Positions 17,086 through 25,044 of a stretch of DNA of 34,017 bases are shown here, piece by piece. The first letter of the stretch is position 1; the number at the start of each line of letters is the position of its first letter. The notes beneath the pieces were generated by a model, which was not told where the DNA came from, did not search any database, and saw nothing but the letters and a program-made list of their open reading frames with translations. The position numbers were made by a program, and so were the translations under genes. Source of the stretch: Chloroflexota bacterium (GTDB lineage Bacteria; Chloroflexota; Anaerolineae; J036; Brachytrichaceae). The DNA lies in contig JAMCQN010000036.1 of NCBI GenBank assembly GCA_023382055.1, positions 1 to 34,017 of the forward strand. Reading direction: 5' to 3'.

Positions 17086-18294
17086 ATGTATGACGTCCCG
17101 CCATGTCTTGTCGATCCGGCACTGTTGCCGCCACCGTTAATGACCTCGGAACCTGAATCGTTTGCTTACAACACATTCAAGGTGCGTATCCCAGCCATGA
17201 TCGATGAGATCGTGTCCCTCAACCACTTTCCCCCTGAAATCATCAGCGCCATGCAGGCGCTGCGCGATGAGGTAACGGATGGATATATCACGGCGCTGCG
17301 AGAACAGTCCGCAGATACTCGTTTCTGGCATGCCGCCGCACAACCCTGGTCAGGTCATTCCTGGCTGGACGCGCCCTGGTATTGGGCAGAGGCCTATTTT
17401 TACCGGCGTGTCCTCGAAGCCACACGTTATTTCCAGCCTGGCGACTGGAGTTATGTCGATCCATATACTCCCCATAAACTGGCTGAGTTGGCTCCTGAGG
17501 CCGCGCCTGCTGCGCTGATGAATGTACTGACACACCTGCCGCAGACGACGGAATCCATCTTCGAGGTTCTTCTGCACGCCAGCTTATGGGGCAATCGCAC
17601 CGACCTGAGCTACAACGTAGCCAGCCAGATCGGCCCGGCTGGTCGCGTCGGTGATGAGCGCTCAAATCTACTGGTGGACGATTCATCACTCGTCTGGGAT
17701 CATGTCGCATCCCCACACTGCGCCCATGTAACCATCATTACCGACAATGCCGGAACCGAGTTATTGATGGACCTGGCTCTGTGTGAATTCCTGCTGAACA
17801 ACGGAATTGTCAGCCGAATCTCCCTGCACCTGAAACCGCAACCTTTCTTTGTTTCTGACGCGATGCGGAAAGATGTGTGGGATAGCATTCAAGCGCTTGA
17901 GCGCGCTGCCGAACCGCTCCACAGCCTGGGTGCGCGTTTACGCGCCCATCTTGACGCCGGACGATTGGTCATGCAGGAGCACTGGTTCTATACCACCAGC
18001 CTGCACTATTACCAGATGCCTGTGGATCTGATCGAACAGCTTGCAGCAGTAGACTTCGTCTTGCTGAAAGGAGATGCCAACTACCGCCGCCTGTTAGGCG
18101 ATGCTCACTGGCCCGAAACAACCAATTTCAAAACGGCGACGGCCTACTTCCCTGCCCCGTTTGTCTCTCTGCGCACACTCAAGGCAGAGCTAATCATCGG
18201 GCTGGCCCCGGGCCAAACCGCCATACTGCACAAGCAGGATCCCTCATGGCGCACGAATGGGCGTCGCGGCGTCATCCAGTCAAATCTGGCCTAA
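17086..18294 (+). CDS. DUF89 / ARMT1-like metal-dependent phosphatase
   Basis: A 402-residue protein with an N-terminal helical bundle and the DUF89 alpha/beta domain. Recognisable elements are S-L-W-G-N-R-x-D-L-S near residue 165, the metal-binding D220-N221-A-G-T-E-L, and L-L-K-G-D330-A-N-Y-R-R-L-L-G-D near 325-337. Eukaryotic ARMT1/DUF89 proteins are metal-dependent damage-control phosphatases acting on sugar phosphates such as fructose-1-phosphate; bacterial members are mostly untested. It is followed after 31 bases by a tagaturonate epimerase and then an SDR reductase, so a role in hexuronate or sugar-phosphate metabolism is a fair inference. The start is uncertain: AAGGA lies 14 bases upstream, just ahead of a tiny out-of-frame MMTTHV reading frame. 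Confidence 0.85.
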   Translation: MYDVPPCLVDPALLPPPLMTSEPESFAYNTFKVRIPAMIDEIVSLNHFPPEIISAMQALRDEVTDGYITALREQSADTRFWHAAAQPWSGHSWLDAPWYWAEAYFYRRVLEATRYFQPGDWSYVDPYTPHKLAELAPEAAPAALMNVLTHLPQTTESIFEVLLHASLWGNRTDLSYNVASQIGPAGRVGDERSNLLVDDSSLVWDHVASPHCAHVTIITDNAGTELLMDLALCEFLLNNGIVSRISLHLKPQPFFVSDAMRKDVWDSIQALERAAEPLHSLGARLRAHLDAGRLVMQEHWFYTTSLHYYQMPVDLIEQLAAVDFVLLKGDANYRRLLGDAHWPETTNFKTATAYFPAPFVSLRTLKAELIIGLAPGQTAILHKQDPSWRTNGRRGVIQSNLA

Positions 18295-18325
18295 ACTAAG
18301 CCTATTCCTTTTGGACGATTGAACT

Positions 18326-19810
18326 ATGGGCATATTGGAACTACTCGATTCGACAGAACCGACAGAACACCAGACTGAGTCGCTGGCCGGACAACTCAGT
18401 ACGCTTGTGGGCGCGTCAGTCTACCCACGCTCGATTACTGTTGAAAATGGCAGTATTTACTTCCTGATTCGACGTGAACCGCAGAAGCAACTGGCGGTAT
18501 TGAGCCGCACTCAGAGCGGTAACAGCATTGCCGCAGCGCGAGTGCGGGAAGTACTGGTAAAGGGGCAACCACTGTCTTTGTCAGTGTATGCGCAAGATGC
18601 AGCGACGGCCGCATTTCTTCGCGGCAGGCTGGCATGGCTGCGTCCGGCGACTCTGGGCTTAAGAACATCCGCGGGATGCGGCGATCGTCTCGGCCTGGCG
18701 ACTCCGGGGCACATTCGCGCCGTCCGAACCTGTACGCGTGATATCGCGCCGATATTCGCGCAGCAGTCCATACGCGAGATGATGCGCACCGCACGAACGC
18801 CGCAGAACGTCATCGACGATGCGGTGTGGGGTGTGTTCCAGGAAGGCTGGATATCCGGCTATGGCGCTGATGCAGATCACCTCAAGACACCGGGGGACAT
18901 CGATGCTTGCGTAGCAGCCGGTTACACCTTCTACACATTCGATCCAGGCGCGCATGTCGATAATGAATTCGAAGCCGGAAAGTTTGAGCGACTGCCGTGG
19001 CGCGACATGGAAACAAGCCCGGCTGATGTGCGCCGCGTCTACGGTTCACGATTCAACTCACAGATTGTCGAGCGCGCGTTTGTTAAATATGGTCGCGCTG
19101 TAGCTCATGTTGCCAAACTCTATCGTCATTTGAAGGTTGCCATGAATGGCGCCCCTTTCGAGGTTGAAGTATCGGTGGACGAAACTGAGCAACCTACGAC
19201 GCACGCCGAACACGATATCATCGCGAGTGAGTTAAGGCGTATGGGAGTCGAATGGGTCAGCCTGGCGCCACGATTTGTCGGACGATTTGAGAAAGGCGTC
19301 GACTACATCGGCGAACTGAAGGCGTTTGAGGCGGACTGCGCCGGGCATGTGGAAGTCGCAAAGCGATGGGGGCCGTACAAGCTCAGCATTCACTCCGGTT
19401 CCGATAAGTTCAGCATCTACCCGATTGCGGCTCGGTTAGCCGGCCAGTATGTACACCTGAAGACCGCCGGGACCAGTTATCTGGAAGCGTTGAGAACAGT
19501 TGCGCGCTGCAATCTGCCGCTCTTCAAAGCCGTGTACACGCTCGCACATGAACACTATGCCGAGGATCGTGTTTCATATCACGTATCAGCGGACCCGGCC
19601 AAAGCACCGGATCACCGGCTTATCGGCGTCAGCGACCCACAGAGCATACTGGATCAATTCGATGCTCGCCAGATGCTCCATGTGTGCTTCGGCTCCATTC
19701 TGGCGAGGTATGGCGCGGAGATAAAACAGGTTCTGCAGGAAAACGAAGAGACGCATTATGCCGATCTGCAGCGTCATTTCGAGCATCACCTGTCGAGTTT
19801 CTGTTCATAG
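18326..19810 (+). CDS. uxaE: Tagaturonate/fructuronate epimerase
   Basis: A 494-residue protein of normal length for the UxaE family. Conserved family segments are visible: S-A-G-C-G-D-R-L-G near residue 115, the metal-site-like G-A-D-A-D-H-L-K-T near 190, T-F-D-P-G-A-H-V-D near 210, V-S-V-D-E-T-E-Q-P-T near 287, and H-S-G-S-D-K-F near 354. UxaE interconverts D-tagaturonate and D-fructuronate, joining galacturonate breakdown to the glucuronate branch in the cytoplasm. The SDR gene follows after 29 bases with a strong ribosome-binding site, and the pair would carry carbon from tagaturonate to mannonate. No mannonate dehydratase, KDG kinase or uronate isomerase is in the window. The family assignment is good; the biochemical activity is inferred. 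Confidence 0.85.
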   Translation: MGILELLDSTEPTEHQTESLAGQLSTLVGASVYPRSITVENGSIYFLIRREPQKQLAVLSRTQSGNSIAAARVREVLVKGQPLSLSVYAQDAATAAFLRGRLAWLRPATLGLRTSAGCGDRLGLATPGHIRAVRTCTRDIAPIFAQQSIREMMRTARTPQNVIDDAVWGVFQEGWISGYGADADHLKTPGDIDACVAAGYTFYTFDPGAHVDNEFEAGKFERLPWRDMETSPADVRRVYGSRFNSQIVERAFVKYGRAVAHVAKLYRHLKVAMNGAPFEVEVSVDETEQPTTHAEHDIIASELRRMGVEWVSLAPRFVGRFEKGVDYIGELKAFEADCAGHVEVAKRWGPYKLSIHSGSDKFSIYPIAARLAGQYVHLKTAGTSYLEALRTVARCNLPLFKAVYTLAHEHYAEDRVSYHVSADPAKAPDHRLIGVSDPQSILDQFDARQMLHVCFGSILARYGAEIKQVLQENEETHYADLQRHFEHHLSSFCS

Positions 19811-19839
19811 ACTACTCTATTCAGCATGGGAGGTGCAGG

Positions 19840-20655
19840 ATGACGGGATTCGAACTGAACAACAAAACAGCGGTTATCACCGGCGGCAGCGGTACGCTGG
19901 GTACATCAATGGCCAAGGGGCTGTACGATGCCGGCGCCAGGGTCTGTATCATCGGACGCGACCTTGAAAAGGCGAGCCGCGCTGCTCAGATGATATCCTC
20001 TGACAGCGAGAGAGTATTGGGATTGAGCGCCGATGTAACCCACCCTGACGAGGTTGAACGCGCGGCAGAAGCTGTCTTGATGCGGTGGGGGCAAGTCGAC
20101 ATTCTGGTGAATGCAGCCGGCGGGAACCGCCCGGAAGCAACCACCAATCCGAAGCAGAGCTTCTTCGATCTATCGCCGGATGTGATGCGAACCGTTTTTG
20201 ACCTGAACCTTACTGGTACGATCATCCCTTCGCAGGTGTTTGGCCGCACGATGGCGCAGCAGAAAACCGGTGTCATTGTCAATATCTCATCTATGGCTGC
20301 CAGTCGCCCGCTGACGCGTGTGGTCAGTTATGCGGCAGCCAAGGCTGCAATCGATAACTTTACCCGCTGGCTGGCCGTGTACATGGCGAAGGAGTATTCA
20401 CCATCGATCCGCGTGAACGCGATGGCGCCGGGCTTTTTCCTGGCGGAGCAAAATCGTGCGATGCTGGTGGATACCGCCACCGGGGAACTGACGCCGCGCG
20501 GCCGCACGATCATCGATCACACGCCAATGAACCGCTTCGGTGAGCCCAGGGACCTGATCGGGACGCTGGTCTGGTTAACCTCTGATGCTTCCTCGTTTGT
20601 GACGGGCATTGTGGTTCCGGTGGATGGCGGTTTCAGCGCTTTCAGTGGCGTGTAG
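19840..20655 (+). CDS. Short-chain dehydrogenase/reductase, probable D-mannonate oxidoreductase
   Basis: A 271-residue classical SDR. The cofactor motif T-G-G-S-G-T-L-G is at residues 14-21, N-A-A-G at 91-94, the catalytic Ser around S150-S151, and Y164-x3-K168 completes the active site. A C-terminal P-V-D-G-G strand is present. GGGAGG lies 6 bases before the ATG, which fixes this start rather than an upstream in-frame one inside uxaE. SDR-type fructuronate reductases (D-mannonate oxidoreductases) are known in bacteria that also use UxaE, and adjacency here supports that job. Sequence alone could equally fit a gluconate 5-dehydrogenase-like or other sugar-acid reductase. Confidence 0.8.
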   Translation: MTGFELNNKTAVITGGSGTLGTSMAKGLYDAGARVCIIGRDLEKASRAAQMISSDSERVLGLSADVTHPDEVERAAEAVLMRWGQVDILVNAAGGNRPEATTNPKQSFFDLSPDVMRTVFDLNLTGTIIPSQVFGRTMAQQKTGVIVNISSMAASRPLTRVVSYAAAKAAIDNFTRWLAVYMAKEYSPSIRVNAMAPGFFLAEQNRAMLVDTATGELTPRGRTIIDHTPMNRFGEPRDLIGTLVWLTSDASSFVTGIVVPVDGGFSAFSGV

Positions 20656-20683
20656 CGCGCCGGCGTTGTGATGGAGAAGGTAT

Positions 20684-20700
20684 TTCGTTTATCAAACGAA
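20684..20700. terminator. Short inverted repeat between convergent genes
   Basis: A perfect 7-bp inverted repeat, TTCGTTT/AAACGAA with a 3-base loop, lies between the SDR stop and the convergent URO-D-like stop and overlaps the latter's last codons. There is no clear T-run on either side, so it is a weak bidirectional terminator candidate at best. Confidence 0.3.
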
Positions 20701-21750
20701 CGTCCCATATTCGCGGGCTGCGTCATACAACGCCAGGATATTGTCCAGCGGTGTAATGGGTTGCAGGTTGTGACACGGGCCGATGATGAAGCCGGTGTGA
20801 TCGCTGGCCAGAGCACCTATCAGCCAGCGTACCTCGCGGCGCACATCGTCCGGCGTGCCGAACGGTAAAGTCTCCTGGTTATCGACGGCGCTGTGGAAAC
20901 ACAGGCGCCGACCGTACTCAGACTTCAATGCGTTCAGATCCCACTGGCCGCAGCGCCACTGAATGGGATTCAAGATTTCGATACCCATACCTGCCAGCGT
21001 GGGCAGCAGTGCGCGCATGTCTCCGTCGTCATGGTGGAAGACATGGATGCCGTAACTCCGGGCCAGGTCGATCGCGCGCTGGGTAGCGCCGCGATAGAAA
21101 CGGTTGAATACCTGCTCGCTTGCCAGCAGGCCGTGTTGCGAGCCCCAATCATCGGTGACTTGCGTCGTATCGATCATCCCGTGCGTGGCCTCAAAGCAGC
21201 GCCGGTGATACTCGTAAAAGAAATCCGACAGATGGTCGATCAAGCAGTGTGTAAACTCGGGTCGCAAGAGGGGATCCATCAGCGAAACCTCAAGACCGCG
21301 CAGCAGGTTGTGATAGTAAAAGACGGCGGTATAGCCACATTCAACGGCGCGCTCCGGGTGCTGCCTGGCTAAGGCCGGCAGCGCGGCGTAGTCGTACCAG
21401 TCTGGAGACGGCCAGCGATAAGACTCCAGGTCGGCAATGGTCTCCGCGTGCGCCAGAGGATAGTGTATCTGCTCCTCGTAAGCGCCGCTGCCGTAGGATT
21501 GCATGCGGTATCCCATTCCCCACTCATTCTCACGGTAACCGTTTCCAACCCGCAGCGGTGGTCCGATATATGGGGGCGCAATGCCGACGATGCCGTCTAT
21601 ATCCAGTTTGTCGTATACCTCAATGTTGCTCTTGACGTGTAAATGCTCTCGCAGTTTTGCCCAGACTTCGTCAGTGGCCCAGATGTCAGTAGGCACCCGG
21701 TCTACTCGTTCGTGGCAGATGGCGGCGAGGATACGCTGCTTATGATTCAT
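20692..21750 (-). CDS. Uroporphyrinogen decarboxylase (URO-D)/MtaA-superfamily protein, non-haem
   Basis: A 352-residue protein from the ATG at 21750. It has a URO-D-type TIM barrel start (Q-R-I-L-A-A-I-C-H-E-R-V-D-R-V-P-T-D). A segment H-V-F-H-H-D-D-G-D stands where cobalamin methyltransferases of the family have H-x-C, and a late G-P-C-H-N-L-Q-P-I-T-P motif is present. The haem-enzyme signature Arg loop is not apparent. Its start overlaps the NanE stop by 4 bases (ATGA), so translation is coupled. A longer frame to 21894 would overlap NanE deeply and is rejected. Relatives are frequent in sugar-degradation clusters but have no settled function; an aldolase, lyase or C1-transfer role is possible. 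Confidence 0.82.
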   Translation of the reverse strand: MNHKQRILAAICHERVDRVPTDIWATDEVWAKLREHLHVKSNIEVYDKLDIDGIVGIAPPYIGPPLRVGNGYRENEWGMGYRMQSYGSGAYEEQIHYPLAHAETIADLESYRWPSPDWYDYAALPALARQHPERAVECGYTAVFYYHNLLRGLEVSLMDPLLRPEFTHCLIDHLSDFFYEYHRRCFEATHGMIDTTQVTDDWGSQHGLLASEQVFNRFYRGATQRAIDLARSYGIHVFHHDDGDMRALLPTLAGMGIEILNPIQWRCGQWDLNALKSEYGRRLCFHSAVDNQETLPFGTPDDVRREVRWLIGALASDHTGFIIGPCHNLQPITPLDNILALYDAAREYGTFV

Positions 21751-22439
21751 TTCCGTATGGCCTCGACGAATCGCCCTGTGATCGATGCTGGATTCGTGAT
21801 CGCGCCGCCAATGCATACGGCATGAGCACCGAGAGTGAAACAGGTCGCCATCTGGTCCGGCGTCGTGACTCGGCCTTCGACGATGACGGGGCAATGGACT
21901 GTTGCGATGAGATCTCGAAGCAAGTCGAAATCAGGCGTGTGGGCAATTGCGGGCCGACTGTACGGGGTATATCCGGACATCGTCGTGGCGACGATGTCAG
22001 CGCCCGCGCGTTCAGCGGCGATACCTTCATCCAGCGTGGAGACATCGGCCATTACGGGCACATTAAGCTCGCGATGGATGCGTGCGATCAATTGCTCCAG
22101 CGTGACATTGTCAGGGAATGGGCGCCCTGTGCCATCCATGGCGACCAGGTCTGCGCCGGACAGCACGATTTCCTGCGCCAGATCAAAGGTCACCGTGATA
22201 TATGGGTCGTAGCCGGCAAAGTGTCGTTTGCTGATGCCGATGATAGGCAGGTGAGTCATCTGCCGCGCAGCATGAATGTCCGGCGCGCCGTCGATGCGCA
22301 ACCCGGAGGCTCCACCCCGCTCAGCCTCCCTTGCCATAGCGCCCATAAAGACCGGACCATGCAGCGCGCTTTCCTCGCCTGCCTGGCAGGACACGATGAG
22401 GCCGCCCCTCAATTGATCGATTACCGCGTAATTCATCAA
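21747..22439 (-). CDS. nanE: Putative N-acetylmannosamine-6-phosphate 2-epimerase
   Basis: A 230-residue TIM-barrel protein of normal NanE length. Diagnostic segments are G-G-L-I-V-S-C-Q-A (12-20), R-I-D-G, I-I-G-I-S-K71, A-D-V-S-T-L-D-E-G near 131-139, T-T-M-S-G-Y-T and V-E188-G-R. K71 and E188 correspond to the catalytic Lys/Glu pair described for NanE (K66/E180 in the clostridial enzyme). The reaction is ManNAc-6-phosphate to GlcNAc-6-phosphate. It lies between a BadF/BadG-type kinase (12-base gap) and a URO-D-like gene (4-base overlap). No sialic acid lyase (NanA) is present, so its substrate may come from the adjacent kinase rather than sialic acid. CGGAGC lies upstream; two adjacent Met codons make the exact start ambiguous by one residue. 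Confidence 0.87.
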   Translation of the reverse strand: MMNYAVIDQLRGGLIVSCQAGEESALHGPVFMGAMAREAERGGASGLRIDGAPDIHAARQMTHLPIIGISKRHFAGYDPYITVTFDLAQEIVLSGADLVAMDGTGRPFPDNVTLEQLIARIHRELNVPVMADVSTLDEGIAAERAGADIVATTMSGYTPYSRPAIAHTPDFDLLRDLIATVHCPVIVEGRVTTPDQMATCFTLGAHAVCIGGAITNPASITGRFVEAIRK

Positions 22440-22451
22440 TATGCTCCGTTT

Positions 22452-23441
22452 TTATTTCAATGCGCCTAACATCGACATGCTTCCGGTGATGTTGTCGAGT
22501 AGCCGATCGTCGGCGCTAACGCCGATGGACTGCAGTGCCAGTATCAGGGCTCCGATTACAGGCGGGAATCGCGGCGGCACGTAGGCTGCCAATGGGCAGG
22601 AGGATTTTATACAATCCATCATCGGCGCGATGACGACCCTGCCGGACTTAAAGACCCCGCCGGCTGATGTGATCGTTACTTCGGTTGAATCCAGGTGCAA
22701 CTTGCGTATCACTGCTGTGGCGGCATTCCCCAGGTGGCGGCCTGCTTCAACCATTATCTCCATTGACACTGCATCGCCAGTATTTGCGCATTCGCCGACG
22801 ATTCTTGCAATGCCGGCCAGCTTCACCCGATCGATCACGCCGGAGTAGATCAACCGATGCAACTTGTGCAGATCAACTGCTCCAAAATAGGAAGGGATGA
22901 GGTGTGTCAATGGTGTAGATGCAGCGCGGCCATCCAGCGCCTGTGTCGCGGCGGATAGCGCCCTCGGCGCTATCCAGGCTGCGCTGCCCTCATCGCCCAT
23001 GATGTAGCCCCACCCTCCGGTGACTGCGTCCTGGCCGGCTGCGTCAATACCGTACGCAATAGCTCCCGTCCCCGCAAGCACAAGTACCGCAGGCCGGCGC
23101 AATGTAGCGCCCCACAGAGAAGCCACGCGGTCCGGTGCTATGACCTGGCAGTCAGAAGGAGCGATCTGCTGCAGAATGCCGATCATCTGTTCGTGCACCC
23201 CTGTCAGACCGTAATGGGAAGCGCGGACTTGCTGCAGCGAGCGCCCTGCAGAAAGAAACGCGGCGCTGATGCAGTCGCGCATGGAAGCACTGAAACGCTC
23301 AGGGCCTCCGGGCTCCAGAAAATGATTCGCGGGGCCACCCATTCCAGCGCCGATGACACGCCCGTCATCCTGCGCCAGGATAGCCAGAGAGTGAGTCTGG
23401 CCGCCATCAACGGCCAGAAGGAGTGCGTGAGGTTGTGTCAT
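22452..23441 (-). CDS. BadF/BadG/BcrA/BcrD ATPase family sugar kinase (GlcNAc/ManNAc kinase-like)
   Basis: A 329-residue protein with the ASKHA fold. The phosphate-1 motif is A-V-D-G-G-Q-T near residues 10-16, the phosphate-2 strand contains V-L-A-G-T-G-A-I, followed by G-G-W-G-Y-I-M-G-D-E-G-S-A-A-W, and the adenosine region contains T-S-A-G-G-V-F. This is the pattern of N-acetylglucosamine kinases (NAGK/BadF-type) that phosphorylate amino sugars at C6 with ATP. Its position directly upstream of NanE makes ManNAc or GlcNAc the best candidate substrate. The stop of the GH32-like gene is 3 bases from its start, and a GGAG site lies inside that gene's end. Substrate choice is inference. Confidence 0.82.
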   Translation of the reverse strand: MTQPHALLLAVDGGQTHSLAILAQDDGRVIGAGMGGPANHFLEPGGPERFSASMRDCISAAFLSAGRSLQQVRASHYGLTGVHEQMIGILQQIAPSDCQVIAPDRVASLWGATLRRPAVLVLAGTGAIAYGIDAAGQDAVTGGWGYIMGDEGSAAWIAPRALSAATQALDGRAASTPLTHLIPSYFGAVDLHKLHRLIYSGVIDRVKLAGIARIVGECANTGDAVSMEIMVEAGRHLGNAATAVIRKLHLDSTEVTITSAGGVFKSGRVVIAPMMDCIKSSCPLAAYVPPRFPPVIGALILALQSIGVSADDRLLDNITGSMSMLGALK

Positions 23442-23444
23442 GCC

Positions 23445-24857
23445 TTAACTCCAACCTATATCTGTGCATGTCACGCATGCATCTTCGGCGAACACACCCC
23501 ATTGGCCGCGCTGCAGATCGTAACAACGCGTGCTCATGGCGATGCGGTCGTTCACGTAAGTCTCACACAGCGTGCCGTCGACGAGAACCGTCAGGCGGAT
23601 GGGCGATCCTGCGGTTACGCGAAGCGGGCGCTCCAATTCCGGCATGTAGGGTTTATCGCCCGGCCGAGGCCACATGTCGAATACGAGGCGGTTATGCGTG
23701 GGTTCAATTCGAATGTAATAGGCCTGTTCCCAATCATCGCCAGCATGCAGCATGATGCCCCCTGCACGCGGATTGCCGTCGAACGCGAGTGTGACTGAGA
23801 TCTTGCACCGTTCGGGCATTTCACCGCCTGAAGCGCAGGCAAATGTGCCCTGAGCATCCAGTCGAACTCCATGACCGTCTTCATGGCAACTCCCTATCGC
23901 GGGCAAAAGCCGCGCCGGCTTGAGAACACCGAAAGCCCGGTTGACTGACTCCGGCAGTCTCACACCCAATGTGCCATCCGCCTGCTGTACAAGCTCGTGA
24001 ACGACCAGGTTTCCGCCCCATTGCCAGGAGCCGTGGTCAGTCTCCCCTTCTCGTGTCGGATTCCAGCCGAATAAGTAGCGTTTCTGACCATCTCCCGCGG
24101 TCTTGGCGGCGTAAAACGCCCGGCCATCGAACTGATCATCATCAGGTGTAAGCCAGGGACCATGGATCGACCTTGCCATGCGATAACGCGTCACCAGCCG
24201 TTCTGAAAACTCGGAGAACACCAGATACCACCACTCGCCGATCCGAAACAAGTCCGGACATTCATGCGTGTAGTAAAGCCCGGGTGAGTAGAACGGTTCG
24301 CGCACCTGCCAGTGTTGCAGATCCGTCGAAGAGCACAAGGCGGTGCATCCGCGCCGTCGCGATGGGCCGTCTTTGCGGCGCGCGGCCAGCAGCATCCAGT
24401 ATTCCCCGGCCTGGTCGTTCCAGAATATGTATGGATCGCGCCAATCGTGCATTTCATAATCCTCTGGCGGCGCATAGAACGTTTCCTCGGGCAGCTTGCG
24501 CCAGTTCAGCAGGTCATCACTCACGGCATGCATCACGCCCTGCTCCGGCCGGTCGGCTTTCCTGAAGCAGGGATTGTGGCCGGTATAGAAAATGTGATAT
24601 CTGCCAGGTCCTTCTGCCACTGAACCCGTAAAGACATACAGGTCCTGCTCCTCATGAGTACCGCGCGGCAGCATCTCACCATGCTCAGTAAAGCTCACGA
24701 AGTCGCGCGTACTCACCTGATACCAGGGCGTGCCTTCGCCGTGTTGTGTGGAATTGCGCCAGTCCTGCAGGTAGAAAAGGTGATAAATGCCTGCATGGTA
24801 GAACGGTATGAAATCGGCTGCCCAGGCGTCATGTGGTTTGTAGAACAGATTCGCCAT
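23445..24857 (-). CDS. GH32-like (clan GH-J) five-bladed beta-propeller glycosidase
   Basis: About 470 residues from the ATG at 24857, which has AGGA 8 bases upstream; Met codons at 24866 and farther out are alternatives. The three clan GH-J carboxylates are visible as D15 (A-A-D-F-I-P-F), D141 in W-R-D-P and E199 in H-E-C-P-D-L-F. The canonical W-M-N-D-P-N nucleophile motif is replaced by A-W-A-A-D-F-I, so it is a divergent member. A C-terminal beta-sandwich (about 330-470) follows, as in invertases. Known GH32 enzymes cleave beta-fructosides; the altered first motif and the amino-sugar neighbours make another substrate plausible. No signal peptide is seen. It is first in the tightly packed minus-strand kinase/NanE/URO-D operon. 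Confidence 0.78.
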   Translation of the reverse strand: MANLFYKPHDAWAADFIPFYHAGIYHLFYLQDWRNSTQHGEGTPWYQVSTRDFVSFTEHGEMLPRGTHEEQDLYVFTGSVAEGPGRYHIFYTGHNPCFRKADRPEQGVMHAVSDDLLNWRKLPEETFYAPPEDYEMHDWRDPYIFWNDQAGEYWMLLAARRKDGPSRRRGCTALCSSTDLQHWQVREPFYSPGLYYTHECPDLFRIGEWWYLVFSEFSERLVTRYRMARSIHGPWLTPDDDQFDGRAFYAAKTAGDGQKRYLFGWNPTREGETDHGSWQWGGNLVVHELVQQADGTLGVRLPESVNRAFGVLKPARLLPAIGSCHEDGHGVRLDAQGTFACASGGEMPERCKISVTLAFDGNPRAGGIMLHAGDDWEQAYYIRIEPTHNRLVFDMWPRPGDKPYMPELERPLRVTAGSPIRLTVLVDGTLCETYVNDRIAMSTRCYDLQRGQWGVFAEDACVTCTDIGWS

Positions 24858-25044
24858 ATTTGCCATCCTGTGCTGGTCAGGTGTCGTCTTCGCAAGCACA
24901 ATATAGCGCATGATCCGAAAAGCATGGCAGGAATAGTCTGATACTATGCCGCTTGACCTTGTCAGCATTGGGAGTAAATTGCTAGTTGGTCGCGTGTGAG
25001 GGAACGATATTGCGCCAATTGAGAATAAGGAGCTGCACAGCGAT
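24858..25044. promoter_or_regulatory. Divergent intergenic region with candidate promoters
   Basis: This gap separates the minus-strand GH32-like operon from the plus-strand ThuA-Gfo operon. For the plus strand, TTGACC (24953-24958) and TAAATT (24975-24980) with a 16-base spacer are a fair sigma70-type promoter; AAGGAG lies upstream of the 25045 start. For the minus strand a TATATT hexamer is the best -10 but no good -35 was found. No RNA gene was recognised. Confidence 0.4.
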
